DNA of 64,000 bases from Hexactinellida sp. DTS-2022 (Eukaryota; Porifera; Hexactinellida), in NCBI GenBank assembly GCA_028753945.1, contig JAPNXP010000006.1, forward strand, positions 1,612,001 through 1,676,000. Direction: 5' to 3'. Below the pieces are notes generated by a model. The model did no database searches, had not been told where the DNA came from, and worked only from the letters and a program-made list of their open reading frames with translations. Shown here piece by piece: positions 32,709-43,100 of this stretch (position 1 is the stretch's first letter; every line of letters starts with the position of its first letter). Position numbers and translations under genes: made by a program.

Positions 32709-33535
32709 CATGGCCTACTTCATGGCCTACTTGATATACGGCTATATATGTCGCCGAGAAGGCCATAAAACAAAGAGGCCAGTTTCTAATTTTCAAAATG
32801 GAGAATTGATCTTTATTCGAATAATTAGCAATGATAGAGCTGAAAAGTGTATTATAATTTATAACTATATATAGGAATATGGTATCCAGGTATACATAGC
32901 ACCCTCCAGAATTGTGATATGTCATCATCTGATGACGTTATGGGTATTTTGGTTGCGAATTATCTTGTTTTTCTAGCATACTTTTAACATAGTTAAACGC
33001 GTTATAAATGTTCAAAATTGGAACATGGTTATACCCAGAAGTAGTAGAATAAAATATATCGAAATTATAGATGGAATGTTGACACATTCCTCGGTGCCAT
33101 GTAAAATGTATATTTCCTAAAATGTACCATAACTCAAAAACTATGAATGTTATGTAAACTAGACTGGTACTGATCTGTTCGGAATAGGTAACTTCCTATT
33201 CATCGATAATACATTTTATATGCCTAACTTCAATAATTTTTGAGATAATGAGATAATTAACACTTAATTCATTATTAGGTAATGACTGCTAGAAAAACAA
33301 GATATTTCGCAACCAAAATAACCATAACGTCATCAGATGATGACATGTCACAATTCTGGAGGGTGCTATGTATACCTGGATACCATATTCCTATATAGTT
33401 ATAATACACTTTTCAGCTCTATCATTGCTAATTATTCGAATAAAGATCAATTCTCCATTTTGAAAATTAGAAACTGGCCTCTTTGTTTTATGGCCTTCTC
33501 GGCGACATATATAGCCGTATATTAAGTAGGCCATG
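32709..33535. mobile_element. Foldback element with about 280-bp arms, duplication ACCCACC
   Basis: An 827-bp element with termini CATGGCCTAC / GTAGGCCATG. The arms are nearly identical over about 280 bp (both contain TGTCGCCGAGAAGGCC, GGTATCCAGGTATACATAG and CATCATCTGATGACGT). The 7-bp flank ACCCACC is at 32702-32708 and 33536-33542. The core at 33050-33250 matches the hairpin at 48250-48600. Confidence 0.8.
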
Positions 33536-33955
33536 ACCCACCCAACACGGGTCACTTAGGACCTATGAAATGTTCTTGAAAGTTTCAACCTTGAACATCA
33601 AACATACTTGTTCAATTGGAAGACATTTTTAAATACAGGGGCGTATGCAAGATCAAGGAGGTTAGGAGAGGTAAGAGTTTAATAATAATTAGTAATTAAT
33701 TCATAATACACTCAAAGAACGACCTATAGTAAAATTACCCAAACAATATGATTCATATGAATAAATTTATTTATTTATTAACATAGTAAATTGTATTTGA
33801 CACTCTTATAAATGGTTTGCAAAGTTGAAATTTTAATATATTTTATTGACGATATTTTATCGCCAAGCACAGGGGGCTGCTCAGATAAAGAATATCAAAA
33901 CACAAAAATAATACCTAGTATATGTCACTCACTACATAACGAGTATAAAGTATAA

Positions 33956-34405
33956 TTACAAGAGTTTGGGTATATCATTAACTTCAATTACAACCCTGTC
34001 GTACTCCTCCTGTGTCTCACAATTCGGTTGCACCATCACCATACAAGTGGATCTCTGGGACCCGAATGCGCTTCCTATGTCCTCTTTAGCAGGAACATAG
34101 ATGTATGGTATGTTCTGTTCCTCAAGGTACACAGGCACGTGTGATATCGTGTCAATGGGTGTTATGTTCCCGCCGATAATAACTAGACCCTTCTCGCCCT
34201 TACGCACGGCCTTAACCGTGTTCTTAACTCCTCTGATTGTACCCTTCTTACTGGCGGCATGTCGGACGAGTTTGATGATGCGTTTGTTCAGTTTCCGACT
34301 GGCGATAGGATTTGCTATTATACTGGCCGCATTGAGCTTCTCCTTGTAAATCGCCTTCTTATCTTTCTCAGAAATGGACAGAGTTTCTAAATCCGTTGAA
34401 GCCAT
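33956..34405 (-). CDS. NHP2: NHP2, H/ACA ribonucleoprotein subunit 2
   Basis: A single-exon frame of 149 codons, MASTDLETLSISEKDK to NDIPKLL, close to the 150-odd residues of animal NHP2. It is an L7Ae-family RNA-binding protein that binds the kink-turn-like part of H/ACA snoRNAs. With dyskerin, NOP10 and GAR1 it guides rRNA pseudouridylation in the nucleolus and Cajal bodies and takes part in telomerase RNP. Visible family features are NPIASRKLNKRIIKLVRHA, RGVKNTVKAVRKGEKGLVII, GGNITPIDTISHVPVYLEE and YVPAKEDIGSAFGSQRSTC. The start gives a full N-terminus in frame, and no intron is needed. It lies divergent from nothing obvious; DSTYK ends upstream and transposons flank it. Confidence 0.93.
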   Translation of the reverse strand: MASTDLETLSISEKDKKAIYKEKLNAASIIANPIASRKLNKRIIKLVRHAASKKGTIRGVKNTVKAVRKGEKGLVIIGGNITPIDTISHVPVYLEEQNIPYIYVPAKEDIGSAFGSQRSTCMVMVQPNCETQEEYDRVVIEVNDIPKLL

Positions 34406-34499
34406 TAGTGCAGAAAAATATCCTTATGCTAAAGGAAATGATATTGTGTTTTAAGGAGATAGGCTCGTAGGTTTAACAAATATAACAAAATACTATATT

Positions 34500-35060
34500 T
34501 ATTTTATTAACCACTCCTAGCTATACTTTGGGCACCGTCTACGGAGAAATAATTTCCCTTTGGTGGCACTATCTTTTTGTGGCTACCGGTTGGTAATTGA
34601 TAGTGCCTCCAAGAAAATGCTGTCGGCACAGCTGCAATTTTGGATTTTTTTCGCAATGTCATTATAAATATTAAGGTGTTAAATTATTTCTGAAAGGTGT
34701 TTCAAAAAGCAACGACACTTAGTGAGTTGGAAGTTTCGTTTTAGCTCACTTCATTTAAGAGTTATTCATGTTTCAGTCAATGTAATAGGTGATGAGTAGT
34801 TTTTTTTATGTGCGTGTTGGGTGTTCACCCAACACCAACCAATCCATTCGAAATATATAATTCACAAAATTGTAAAACACATTTTTTGACGATGTCGTCA
34901 TCATCTCAAGGTGTCAAGACCCACTTATAAACTGGTATGTGGCATAAGGACCGATTGATCAATTGAAAGTTTGTTTCTATCTTAAATCATTTCTGAGATT
35001 AATGAAATTTAGCTAATTAGTATAAATATTCAATTAATATATTAATAATTGCGCATTATT
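34500..35060. repeat. Truncated copy of the 37895-38780 inverted-repeat element
   Basis: GGTTGGTAATTGATAGTGCC, GGCACAGCTGCAATTTTGGA, then TCATCATCTCAAGGTGTCAA occur in the order of the element at 37895-38470. The copy is cut short before the MITE at 35151. Confidence 0.55.
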
Positions 35061-35150
35061 CAAATGTCTCAATGCGCTTACAATTTTGTATATGGAAAAA
35101 AGAAAAAAAAAAGATTCAAAATATATACAGTGTAATAAGAATTCACAATT

Positions 35151-35510
35151 AGGCCATATAAAATAAATAACTTGTTTATCATCCCCGTCCGTCCCTATAT
35201 TTACCCCCCATCCGGATCTATTTTATTATTATTTTATGAACATAATTGTACAGATATTAACTATAAACTTGTGTAAAGTACTCCTAATTTAGCAATTTTT
35301 AATTAGTCTTGTATTTAGAACATTACTTTCATTATTTGGGCATTGTCATGTGATTTTATAATTTAATTTAAATATTAATATTTATTGTTTGCCATAGGGT
35401 AATGTTTTTGCATATTAACGGAAATAAAAAATAAAAATAAAATCCCGTCCGCCGTCCGTATTTTCTGAAAAAATCCGGATGATAAACAACTTATTTATTT
35501 TATATGGCCT
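35151..35510. mobile_element. MITE with AGGCCATATAAAATAAATAA ends
   Basis: A 360-bp element with mirrored ends AGGCCATATAAAATAAATAA / TTATTTATTTTATATGGCCT and subterminal CCCGTCCGTCC / GACGG words. Related rearranged copies occupy 61338-61790. Confidence 0.75.
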
Positions 35511-36159
35511 TATATTTGAATTCAGCGCACTCGATAACCCCAATAATCTATTCGGAACCGTCTCTAAAAGTAAACACAGAGCGAATTAATTATGTCAGTG
35601 TATCTATCCATTGTGCAATAATATTCTCGCAGAAGAAAATTTTATCACATAATCTGACGTTGTTATGGAATATATAATTTAGTTTTCAATTGGAAAATAG
35701 AAGCCTACTCGATCTCACAAGTTGAATCAATATAATAATAACGAGTTGAAACAATAGAATTAGATTTAACACTTTCAATGAACTGAAGTGTTAGTAAACA
35801 AAAGAAACTTGCAACTCAATTGTGGCACAAACGAAACCGAATTTAAAATTCGTGCACTGTGAAAAGGTGTAGAATTAGACTGTTTTGACAAAAACTGTCC
35901 GGCTACAAAAACTGTCCGCCCGGACAGTTTTTTGTTACATTTAGCAAAAAATGTTTGGCTACAAAAACCGTCCGGCCGGACAGTTTGCCTGGGCCGTCCC
36001 ACTTTTTCTGTGATTTTTGGCACTCTGAAATTTCCCAGGCGTATTTTTTGACTCTGCAATCCTCACAATTATCATCATAATACAAGGCCGCCCCACCTCT
36101 CACGAGCTTCCGCCGGCCCTGGCTAAGTGGCTATGTATACCTGGATACCATATTCCTAT

Positions 36160-37015
36160 ATAGTTAATAACTAGCGCGCTTCGCTTGCTAGGTCGCTTCG
36201 CGGCAGAACACAACCACACACCAACCGCTTCGCGGTTGGTGTGTCGTTTATATTAAAAGAGGAATGTTTTGTGTGTTTGTACAGAATTGATTGGAAAGAC
36301 TACGAGTCCCAGAAAGCTGAAAATTTGTATACAGGGGTAATTTTGTACTGCGACAACGATCTATTGGTTTTTGAAACAAAATAACGGGATTATGACGTCA
36401 CAGTTGCGAAAAACGGTTATTTTGTACTAACTTCCCAATTTTGCTCCGATCTGTAGAAAATTCAAACCATTAGACGTACACTAAATTTCTACACCTGATA
36501 GCAGTTCACGAATTCCCATTTTAATTCTGATTGTGACACAGTTAATTAATTAGTCCCTACACTAATCAACCATAAATAGTGTATCGTACCAACACAGGTA
36601 TAGCAAAGTGCAAGTGTAATAATCCAGTTTTAGCCAATTAAATTAGAGGGTTTGTTAGTATGGATTAGCAGATTTCATCAATTAGTATAAATAGATTGTG
36701 CATAATAGAAATGTTTTCTGAGGCTCCAATTTGATTGATTGAAAATAAATTAATTTTACCAATCAATCATTTGTCTATTCTATTGCCTGTTTTTCTTTTA
36801 GTATTATTTTGATTCGAGCTTTCCTATCGTGAAACTGAAATTTATTGAGCTATTAAAACTCATTATTAATGTGATTGCTTTTTAGGGAGGGAAAGGCCGC
36901 AAAGCGGCCGTTAATTGTATCGCGTAGTGCCTAACACGAACAAACAAAAGTCGCGAAGCGACTTTTGTGAGAGAGTGATCCGTCGCGAAGCGACCGAGAC
37001 CGAAGGGGTCGTACT
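36160..37015. repeat. Segment rich in GCGAAGCG hairpins (Helitron-like)
   Basis: The left end has CTAGCGCGCTTCGCTTGCTAG and CCAACCGCTTCGCGGTTGG. The right end, at 36880-37010, has GGCCGCAAAGCGGCC, AAAAGTCGCGAAGCGACTTTT and GTCGCGAAGCGACCGAGACC. The interior 36280-36350 and 36645-36850 matches 5115-5190 and 5673-5870. Short hairpin ends next to CTAG resemble Helitron 3' termini, which is inference. No Rep/helicase gene is present. Confidence 0.5.
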
Positions 37016-37039
37016 ATTAAAACACAAGCCTGGGTGGGT

Positions 37040-37790
37040 GGGTGGGTGTGTGTATATATATATTTGTTTGTATGTTACGAGTTGATTGAAGAAAGTGGAC
37101 GCTTTTCAAATGTGATTTTTGGCATATACGGGTAACTTTTGGCACCCGCCAACAAGTTGAGGTTTCCACTCAAAATTTCTCACACCCAGGGTTTCATCTA
37201 TACCCCCCCTATTTTTGAGAAAAAGACCCCCCTTTCTGACCCCCCTCTCAGGGGGGGGGTTTAATTAACTATAGCGAAATGTAAATTACCCCCCCCCCCC
37301 CTGACTTCAATTGGACTTCGTTAACCCCCCCCTGAGGTGAAAGTCTAGATCCATCACTGCTCACACCTCGACAAGTTATGACGTCATTGTCACATTTCGA
37401 GAAAACCCTGAAAAGTCACTTAATCGCACATAATTCGCGCCCTTTAAGAGATAAAAATCTGAAAAATTAAGAGAATATGCACATTAAAAAAAATCTGAAA
37501 AATTAATAGAATATGCATATTAATGTGCATGCTCTATTAAATTTTTAGATTTTTATCTCTTAAAGGGCGCGAATTATGTGCGATTAAGTGACTTTTCAGG
37601 GTTTTCTCGAAATGTGACAATGACGTCATAACTTGTCGAGGTGTGAGAAAATTCGAGTGGAAACCTCAACTTGTTGGCGGGTGTCAAAAGTTACCCCTAT
37701 ATGCCAAAAATCATATTTGGAAACCGTCCACTTTCTTCAATCAACTCGGAACATACAAACAAATATATACACCCACTCAGCCTTAATAGT
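37040..37790. repeat. Large near-perfect palindrome, interrupted by a hAT element
   Basis: The arms read ATTTTTGGCATA(T/A)..GGGTAACTTTTG, CAACAAGTTGAGGTTTCCAC, GACAAGTTATGACGTCATTG and TAATCGCACATAATTCGCGC, in mirror order around a centre near 37490. The left arm is split by the element at 37187-37359. One arm sequence also occurs at 4430-4620. Confidence 0.75.
37187..37359. mobile_element. hAT-type MITE with poly-C/poly-G core, duplication CTCACACC
   Basis: A 173-bp element starts CAGGGTTTCATCTATACC and ends GTCTAGATCCATCACTG. The exact 8-bp duplication CTCACACC is at 37179-37186 and 37360-37367. The core contains several C or G runs of 7-12. Confidence 0.86.
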
Positions 37791-37894
37791 ATAGATACAC
37801 TTTTCAGCTCTATGTCTATCATTGCTAATTATTGGAATAAAGATCAATTGTCCATTTTGCAATGCACTTTAAGTAATCCATGGTACACAAATTT

Positions 37895-38780
37895 TCGCTT
37901 AGCACTCAGGCCTTTTATATCGTTAGTCACGGTAGGCACTATATTTCGGGGGCTACAGGCTGGTTAATGGATAGTGTCTCCAATGGGAAATACTTTCGGC
38001 ACAGGCTGCAATTTTGGATTTTTATCACTAAGAAGGTGTTAAACCATTTCAGAAAGGTGTTTCGGAGGCAACGAACCTTTGTGTTGTGGAATTTCCTTAT
38101 TGCTCACTTAATTTTAGAGATATTGAAGTTTCAGTAGAATATAATAGGTGATGCGCGCTGAATTCAAATATTATAGTGAAATTCAATTTAGACAAATAAT
38201 TATTGCAATTACTTGAACTTAATTTATTTTGCTCTACATAATATGGTGTTAAATTATCAATGAATTAATTAAATAGTTATACTAATTAGCTAAATTTCAT
38301 TAATCAGAGATTATACAAGATAGAAACCAAATTTCAATTTATCAATTGGTCCTTATGGCACGCACAACCTATACAAGTGGGTCTTGACACCTTGAGGTGA
38401 TGATGACATCGTCAAAAAACTGTGTTTTACAATTTTGTGAATTATATATTCCGAATGGGTTGGTTTGTGTTGTACCCAACACGAATTTAAAAAATCCTGA
38501 GTCATCACCTATTATATTCTACTGAAACTTGAATATCTTAGAAATGAAGTGATCTAAACCGAAACTCCCAACTCACTAAGGGTAGTTACATTCCGAAACA
38601 CCTTTCTGAAATGGTTTAACACCTTCATAGTGATCATGACATTGCGAAAAAAATCTAAATTGCAGCTGTGCAGACAAGATTTTCCTTAGGAAGCACTATA
38701 AATTAACCAGCCAATTGCCACCAAAAGATAGTGCCTCAAAAGGAACATGCGTAGGCACAGATGCAATTTAGTTTTTACTG
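37895..38780. mobile_element. Inverted-repeat element with about 260-bp arms
   Basis: The left arm (GGCTGGTTAATGGATAGTG, GGTGTTAAACCATTTCAGAA) is mirrored at 38490-38780 (TTCTGAAATGGTTTAACACC). The core at 38225-38470 matches 34850-35010 in the opposite orientation. Confidence 0.65.
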
Positions 38781-39000
38781 TGCCGACTATACTTTAGCAT
38801 AGTGGCCCAGTATTGAAATCACTGCCTTTATACTGTGCCGACTATACTATAGTATAGTGGCCCAATATTGAATTCACTGCCTTTTTACTGTGCCGCTATA
38901 CTTTAGTATAGATGTCCAGTATTGGAATCACTGCCTTTATTATTTATATTTTTACTGTGCCGACTATAGTATAGTATAGTGGCCCAGTTCTAATCTTAGT
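38776..39000. repeat. Four tandem copies of a 55-66-bp unit
   Basis: Units begin TACTGTGCCGACTATACT at about 38776, 38831, 38886 and 38952. Each contains a small palindrome (ACTATAGTATAGTGG) and ends AATCACTGCCTTT. Confidence 0.85.
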
Positions 39001-39674
39001 GCTTTGGTATATTATTATTCTTCCATAGATCATCCACTGAACAGAATTTAATTAACTAAGAACCCAAAATTTCAGGATAAGTGTCTCATGGGTTACAGAT
39101 GTGCACCTGGGGTCACGATTTTTGAATAAAAAATTTTGGACACATTTTTGCACCTGTTTAATATTTAAACAGGAACAATAAATAATACACGAATATTCAA
39201 TTTATATGCATTCGATAGAGAATTTAATTCTACACCATTTCACAGTGCACGAATTATTAAATTGGGTTTCGTTTGTGCCACAATTGAGTTGCAAGTTTCT
39301 TTTGTTTACTAACACTTCAGTTCAATTGAAAGTGTTAAATCTAATTCTATTGTTTCAACTCATTATTATATATTGATTCAACTTGTGAGATCGAGTAGGC
39401 TTCTATTTTCCAATTAAAAACTAAGATTATATATTTCACAACAACGACAGATTATGTGATTATATTTACTTCTGCGAGAATATTATTGCACTGTTAATAT
39501 ACTGACGTAATTAATTATAATTAATTCAGTAGTATATGACTTATATAGATGCTTTCAATTTGTTAATTAGGGGTTATCGAGTGTGCGGAATTGAAATTTT
39601 AGAGCCAAATTAATTAATTAATTATTTATGACAAAATAATTTAACTTAATAATTGTAAGTTGACATTGAAATTG

Positions 39675-39938
39675 TAGTGCAGCAGACTAGCCACAAATAT
39701 ACAAGGTATTGTGCATTGTATGGTACAAGCATGAAATTTTTCACAATGATTCTATAGGCCATGAAGTTCATTTTAAGATCGGGACCCATCTTGAAGATCA
39801 ACTGTTTGACCTTGGCGCCTATTTTGGTTTCTCACCTTTCCATATATGGTAATGTTGTAAATCGATTGGTTCTAATGAATTTACTTAAATATGTATGGAC
39901 ATTGCTTTTGCGGTTTCACACCTGTCCATATATGGTAA
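39675..39938 (+). repeat. Left TIR of the Academ-type element
   Basis: Matches the complement of 45119-45441. Landmarks in order: GTGCATTGTATGGTACAAGC, TTCTATAGGCCATGAAGTTC, CCATATATGGTAATGTTG, CCTGTCCATATATGG. Confidence 0.85.
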
Positions 39939-40115
39939 GACTTTAAGAACTCGTATTTAATTAAAATTAGACATTAAAACAAGCGAAGCGCTAGTTGTTA
40001 ATAAATTGTATTCGGTTACAGTTAGACATTAAAAATGTCCTATATCTCTTGTATATTCAGGTAGAGTTGAGTAGAGAGTATTGCAGAGTACCTCTTCATT
40101 TCCTTTCATTGTACA

Positions 40116-43100
40116 ATGGCCAAGCGTTTTATGTTGATAGAACCTGCTTCAAGCAATTCAAAGCATCCAAAAGTAATTGCATCCACTAACTGGGAGCTGT
40201 GTGCATTGTGCCAGAAAGACAATGACCATGCTCTTCAGAATCCCGGAAGAAAAATAAAACCAGTAGTTGGAAGTGGATATGCGTCCTTAGCAATTAACCA
40301 GGCCTTCATCTAGCCCTAAGAGATCCGCGCACCCTAGGTAATGTTTTTTTTACAATCGCGCACCCAAATTTACCAAAAATAGTACATTTACCAAAAAAAA
40401 GACCAAAATTAGTATTAAAAATATTCTGGGTGCGCATTGCGCACCCAAATTGATTCAATTTAACGCACCCTTCCAACATTTTCCTTAAAATAACGCACCC
40501 CTGGGTGCGCGCTGCGCACCCAGATGAAGGCCTGCAATTAACCTAAATGAATTTAAGAAACTCGGATGCTTGCCCATGGAAATTGACCTTGAAAGACTTG
40601 ATAATGGAAGTGGCATAGAAGCAACTCTAGATACAAATTTCGCTGTATGGCACAAAACATGTTTGCTAAATTTCAGCGATATGAAGTTAGAACGTGCTTT
40701 GAGGAAACAGACTGTGAAGGACACACCTTCTCCTTCAATCCTTCATACACGCAGTACAGGTCAATCTAAATCGGTTCAACCAACATGTTTCTTCAGTGAA
40801 GAACCAGCAGGACGAACAAGTCTTCGCCAAGCTTCAACCTTTGACATTGACTTGCGAGTCCGTAAGTGTGCACATGAACTCCAAGATACTAAGCTTGGGC
40901 CAAGTTAGCTCCGGGAGACATGATAGCAATAGAGGCAAAATATCATGCTAAATGTCTTGTAGCCTTCTATAACAAGGCATCAAGGGCTGATATCAGCAGA
41001 GATAGTGACATAACTGATGCTGATTTGCATGGCATAGCATTCGCACAGTTAGTGGCATACATGGAAGACTTCCGCAAGGCGGAAGACACTGCTCCTGTCT
41101 TTGAATTAACCGGTCTGGTAGAGCTGTACAGAACAAGGCTCAATCAGTTAGGGGCCAGCGTGCATAATCGAATTCATAGCACAAGACTGAAAATCAGATT
41201 ATTAGCAGCATTTCCTGATCTCACCGTACACACAGGGGGCCGCGGCATACTCCTTACGTTTGACCAGCATCTCGGGGATGCGCTCAGGAAGGCATGTGAT
41301 CATGATACTGAAGCTCTATACTTGGCAAGAGCTGCTCAGATTGTGCGCCAAGAAATGTCCAATCGAAAGTTCTCTTTTAATGGGTCATTCGAGAAAGGTT
41401 GTCAACAAAAGGCCATCCCAACATCTTTGTTGGCTCTCGTGAACATGATACAAGAAGGGCCAAACATCAAACACCAGGCACAGTTGGGTACCTCATTGAA
41501 TACAAGTGCTGCTCTTTCTATATCTCAGCTGTTGATGTTCAACAGCGTAATACATACAAGGTCTGCCAAATCAACCAGTACAGCACACCATAGTCGAGAC
41601 CGGGAAAGTCCTCTTCCAATATACATAGCTCTTAAAATTCATGGCCTCACACGCAAGAGAACTCTGGTTGACACTTTATTTAGTCTGGGAATGTGTATAT
41701 CATATGACAGAGTACTACAAATAACTGCAGACTTGGCAAAGGGAATTTGTACAAGATTCGAAGCAGATAAGGTCGTGTGTCCACCCAAAATGCGTAAAGA
41801 ACTCTTTACCATTGGTGCAGTTGATAACATAGACCACAATCCAACTTCAACTACTGCTCACGATTCCTTTCGCTTTCATGGTACAAGTATTTCCATCATT
41901 CAAAATTTGTCCCATGGATTAACTGGCATCATACGTGGTGATCTTGTCACTAATCAGGAGAAATCCTCGACCAAATCAATACCTCCATTAGCAGCAAGCT
42001 ACACATACGTACCTCCAGCTGCTCTGAAGACAAAGGTGTTCAAAGCACCGGTGGTTTATGGGCATGTAAAGCCTCCAGAACTTCAGCTTGTAGCTAAAGC
42101 TAAAGAAGAAGAGACAGAGTGGCTGAACACAGTGATGACTGCACTAAAGAAGGAAGAACTGGTCAATGGAGACTGGATTTCTTGGTCAGAATACCATGCT
42201 CACAACCAGCAAAAATCAATCCCTCCAGCTTCATTAAATGCCCTTTTACCTCTCTTCCTGGACAATGCACACTCAGTGGCCATGATCAAACATTCCATGA
42301 ACCTTGTAAATGCAGTTGTTCAGTTTCTCAATCCTGGTCAAGTCCCAGTCCTTGCTGCTGATCAGCCTTTGTATGCGATGGCCAAGCAAATACAATGGAC
42401 ATGGCAGTCTACACATGGAGAAGACTCTTTCGTAATAATGTTTGGTGACCTACATATCGAAATGGCAGTTTTGAAGGTAAGTACAGTATACTAATTGGCT
42501 TTCACTTCATTATACGTACTCTTTATAATGCATTTACATTCCTTTTATAGTTGTTAGGAAATTGGCTAGAAGACAGTGGATGGACAAGTGCACTGACCCT
42601 AGCCAATGTTGCAAGCTCGGGTACAACAGACTCGTTCATTTCAGCAAGCCATGTGACGAAAACACGTCATGCACATCAAGTTACAGCAGCAAGTCTGCAT
42701 TGTTTGATCATCCAGGCATACACTGAACATTGTCCACTCACAGAAGAAGATGGTACTCCTACTCCTACATTCAAAGAATGGTGCACACAGCAGACAAAGC
42801 GAAGTGTTCATTTTGATTACTGGCTCAAAGTTCTGTCACTAGAGATCATGCTTCTTCTGTATGTTAGATCACTTCGGGAAGGAAATTTTTACCTGTATGT
42901 CCAATCCCTCGCACAAATTACACCATGGATATTCGCATTAGACCACACCCATTATTCCCGTTGGTTGTCTGTCCACATCCGTGACATGATGATTCTACCG
43001 GAAAAGCATCCAAATATCCTTTCAGAATTTCGTGCATTTGTTGTCTACAAAACAAGTAACAAGTTTTCAGCAATGGCCATCGACCAATGTCACGAGCAGA

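Larger units (their letters stand above)
35519..39597. mobile_element. About 4-kb composite with about 370-bp inverted ends
   Basis: The left arm 35519-35900 (CGCACTCGATAACCCC, GAAGCCTACTCGATCTCACA) is mirrored at 39225-39597 (ending GGGGTTATCGAGTGTGCGG). Between them lie other repeats: hairpins at 35885-35995, a Helitron-like segment at 36160-37015, a large palindrome at 37040-37790, an inverted-repeat element at 37895-38780 and a tandem array at 38776-39000. No transposase frame is visible. Confidence 0.6.

Noticed and set aside
37187-37359. Runs of seven to twelve C or G as possible sequencing artefact
   Set aside because: They lie inside an element with mirrored ends and an exact 8-bp duplication, so they are part of a real insertion, though run lengths may be inexact.
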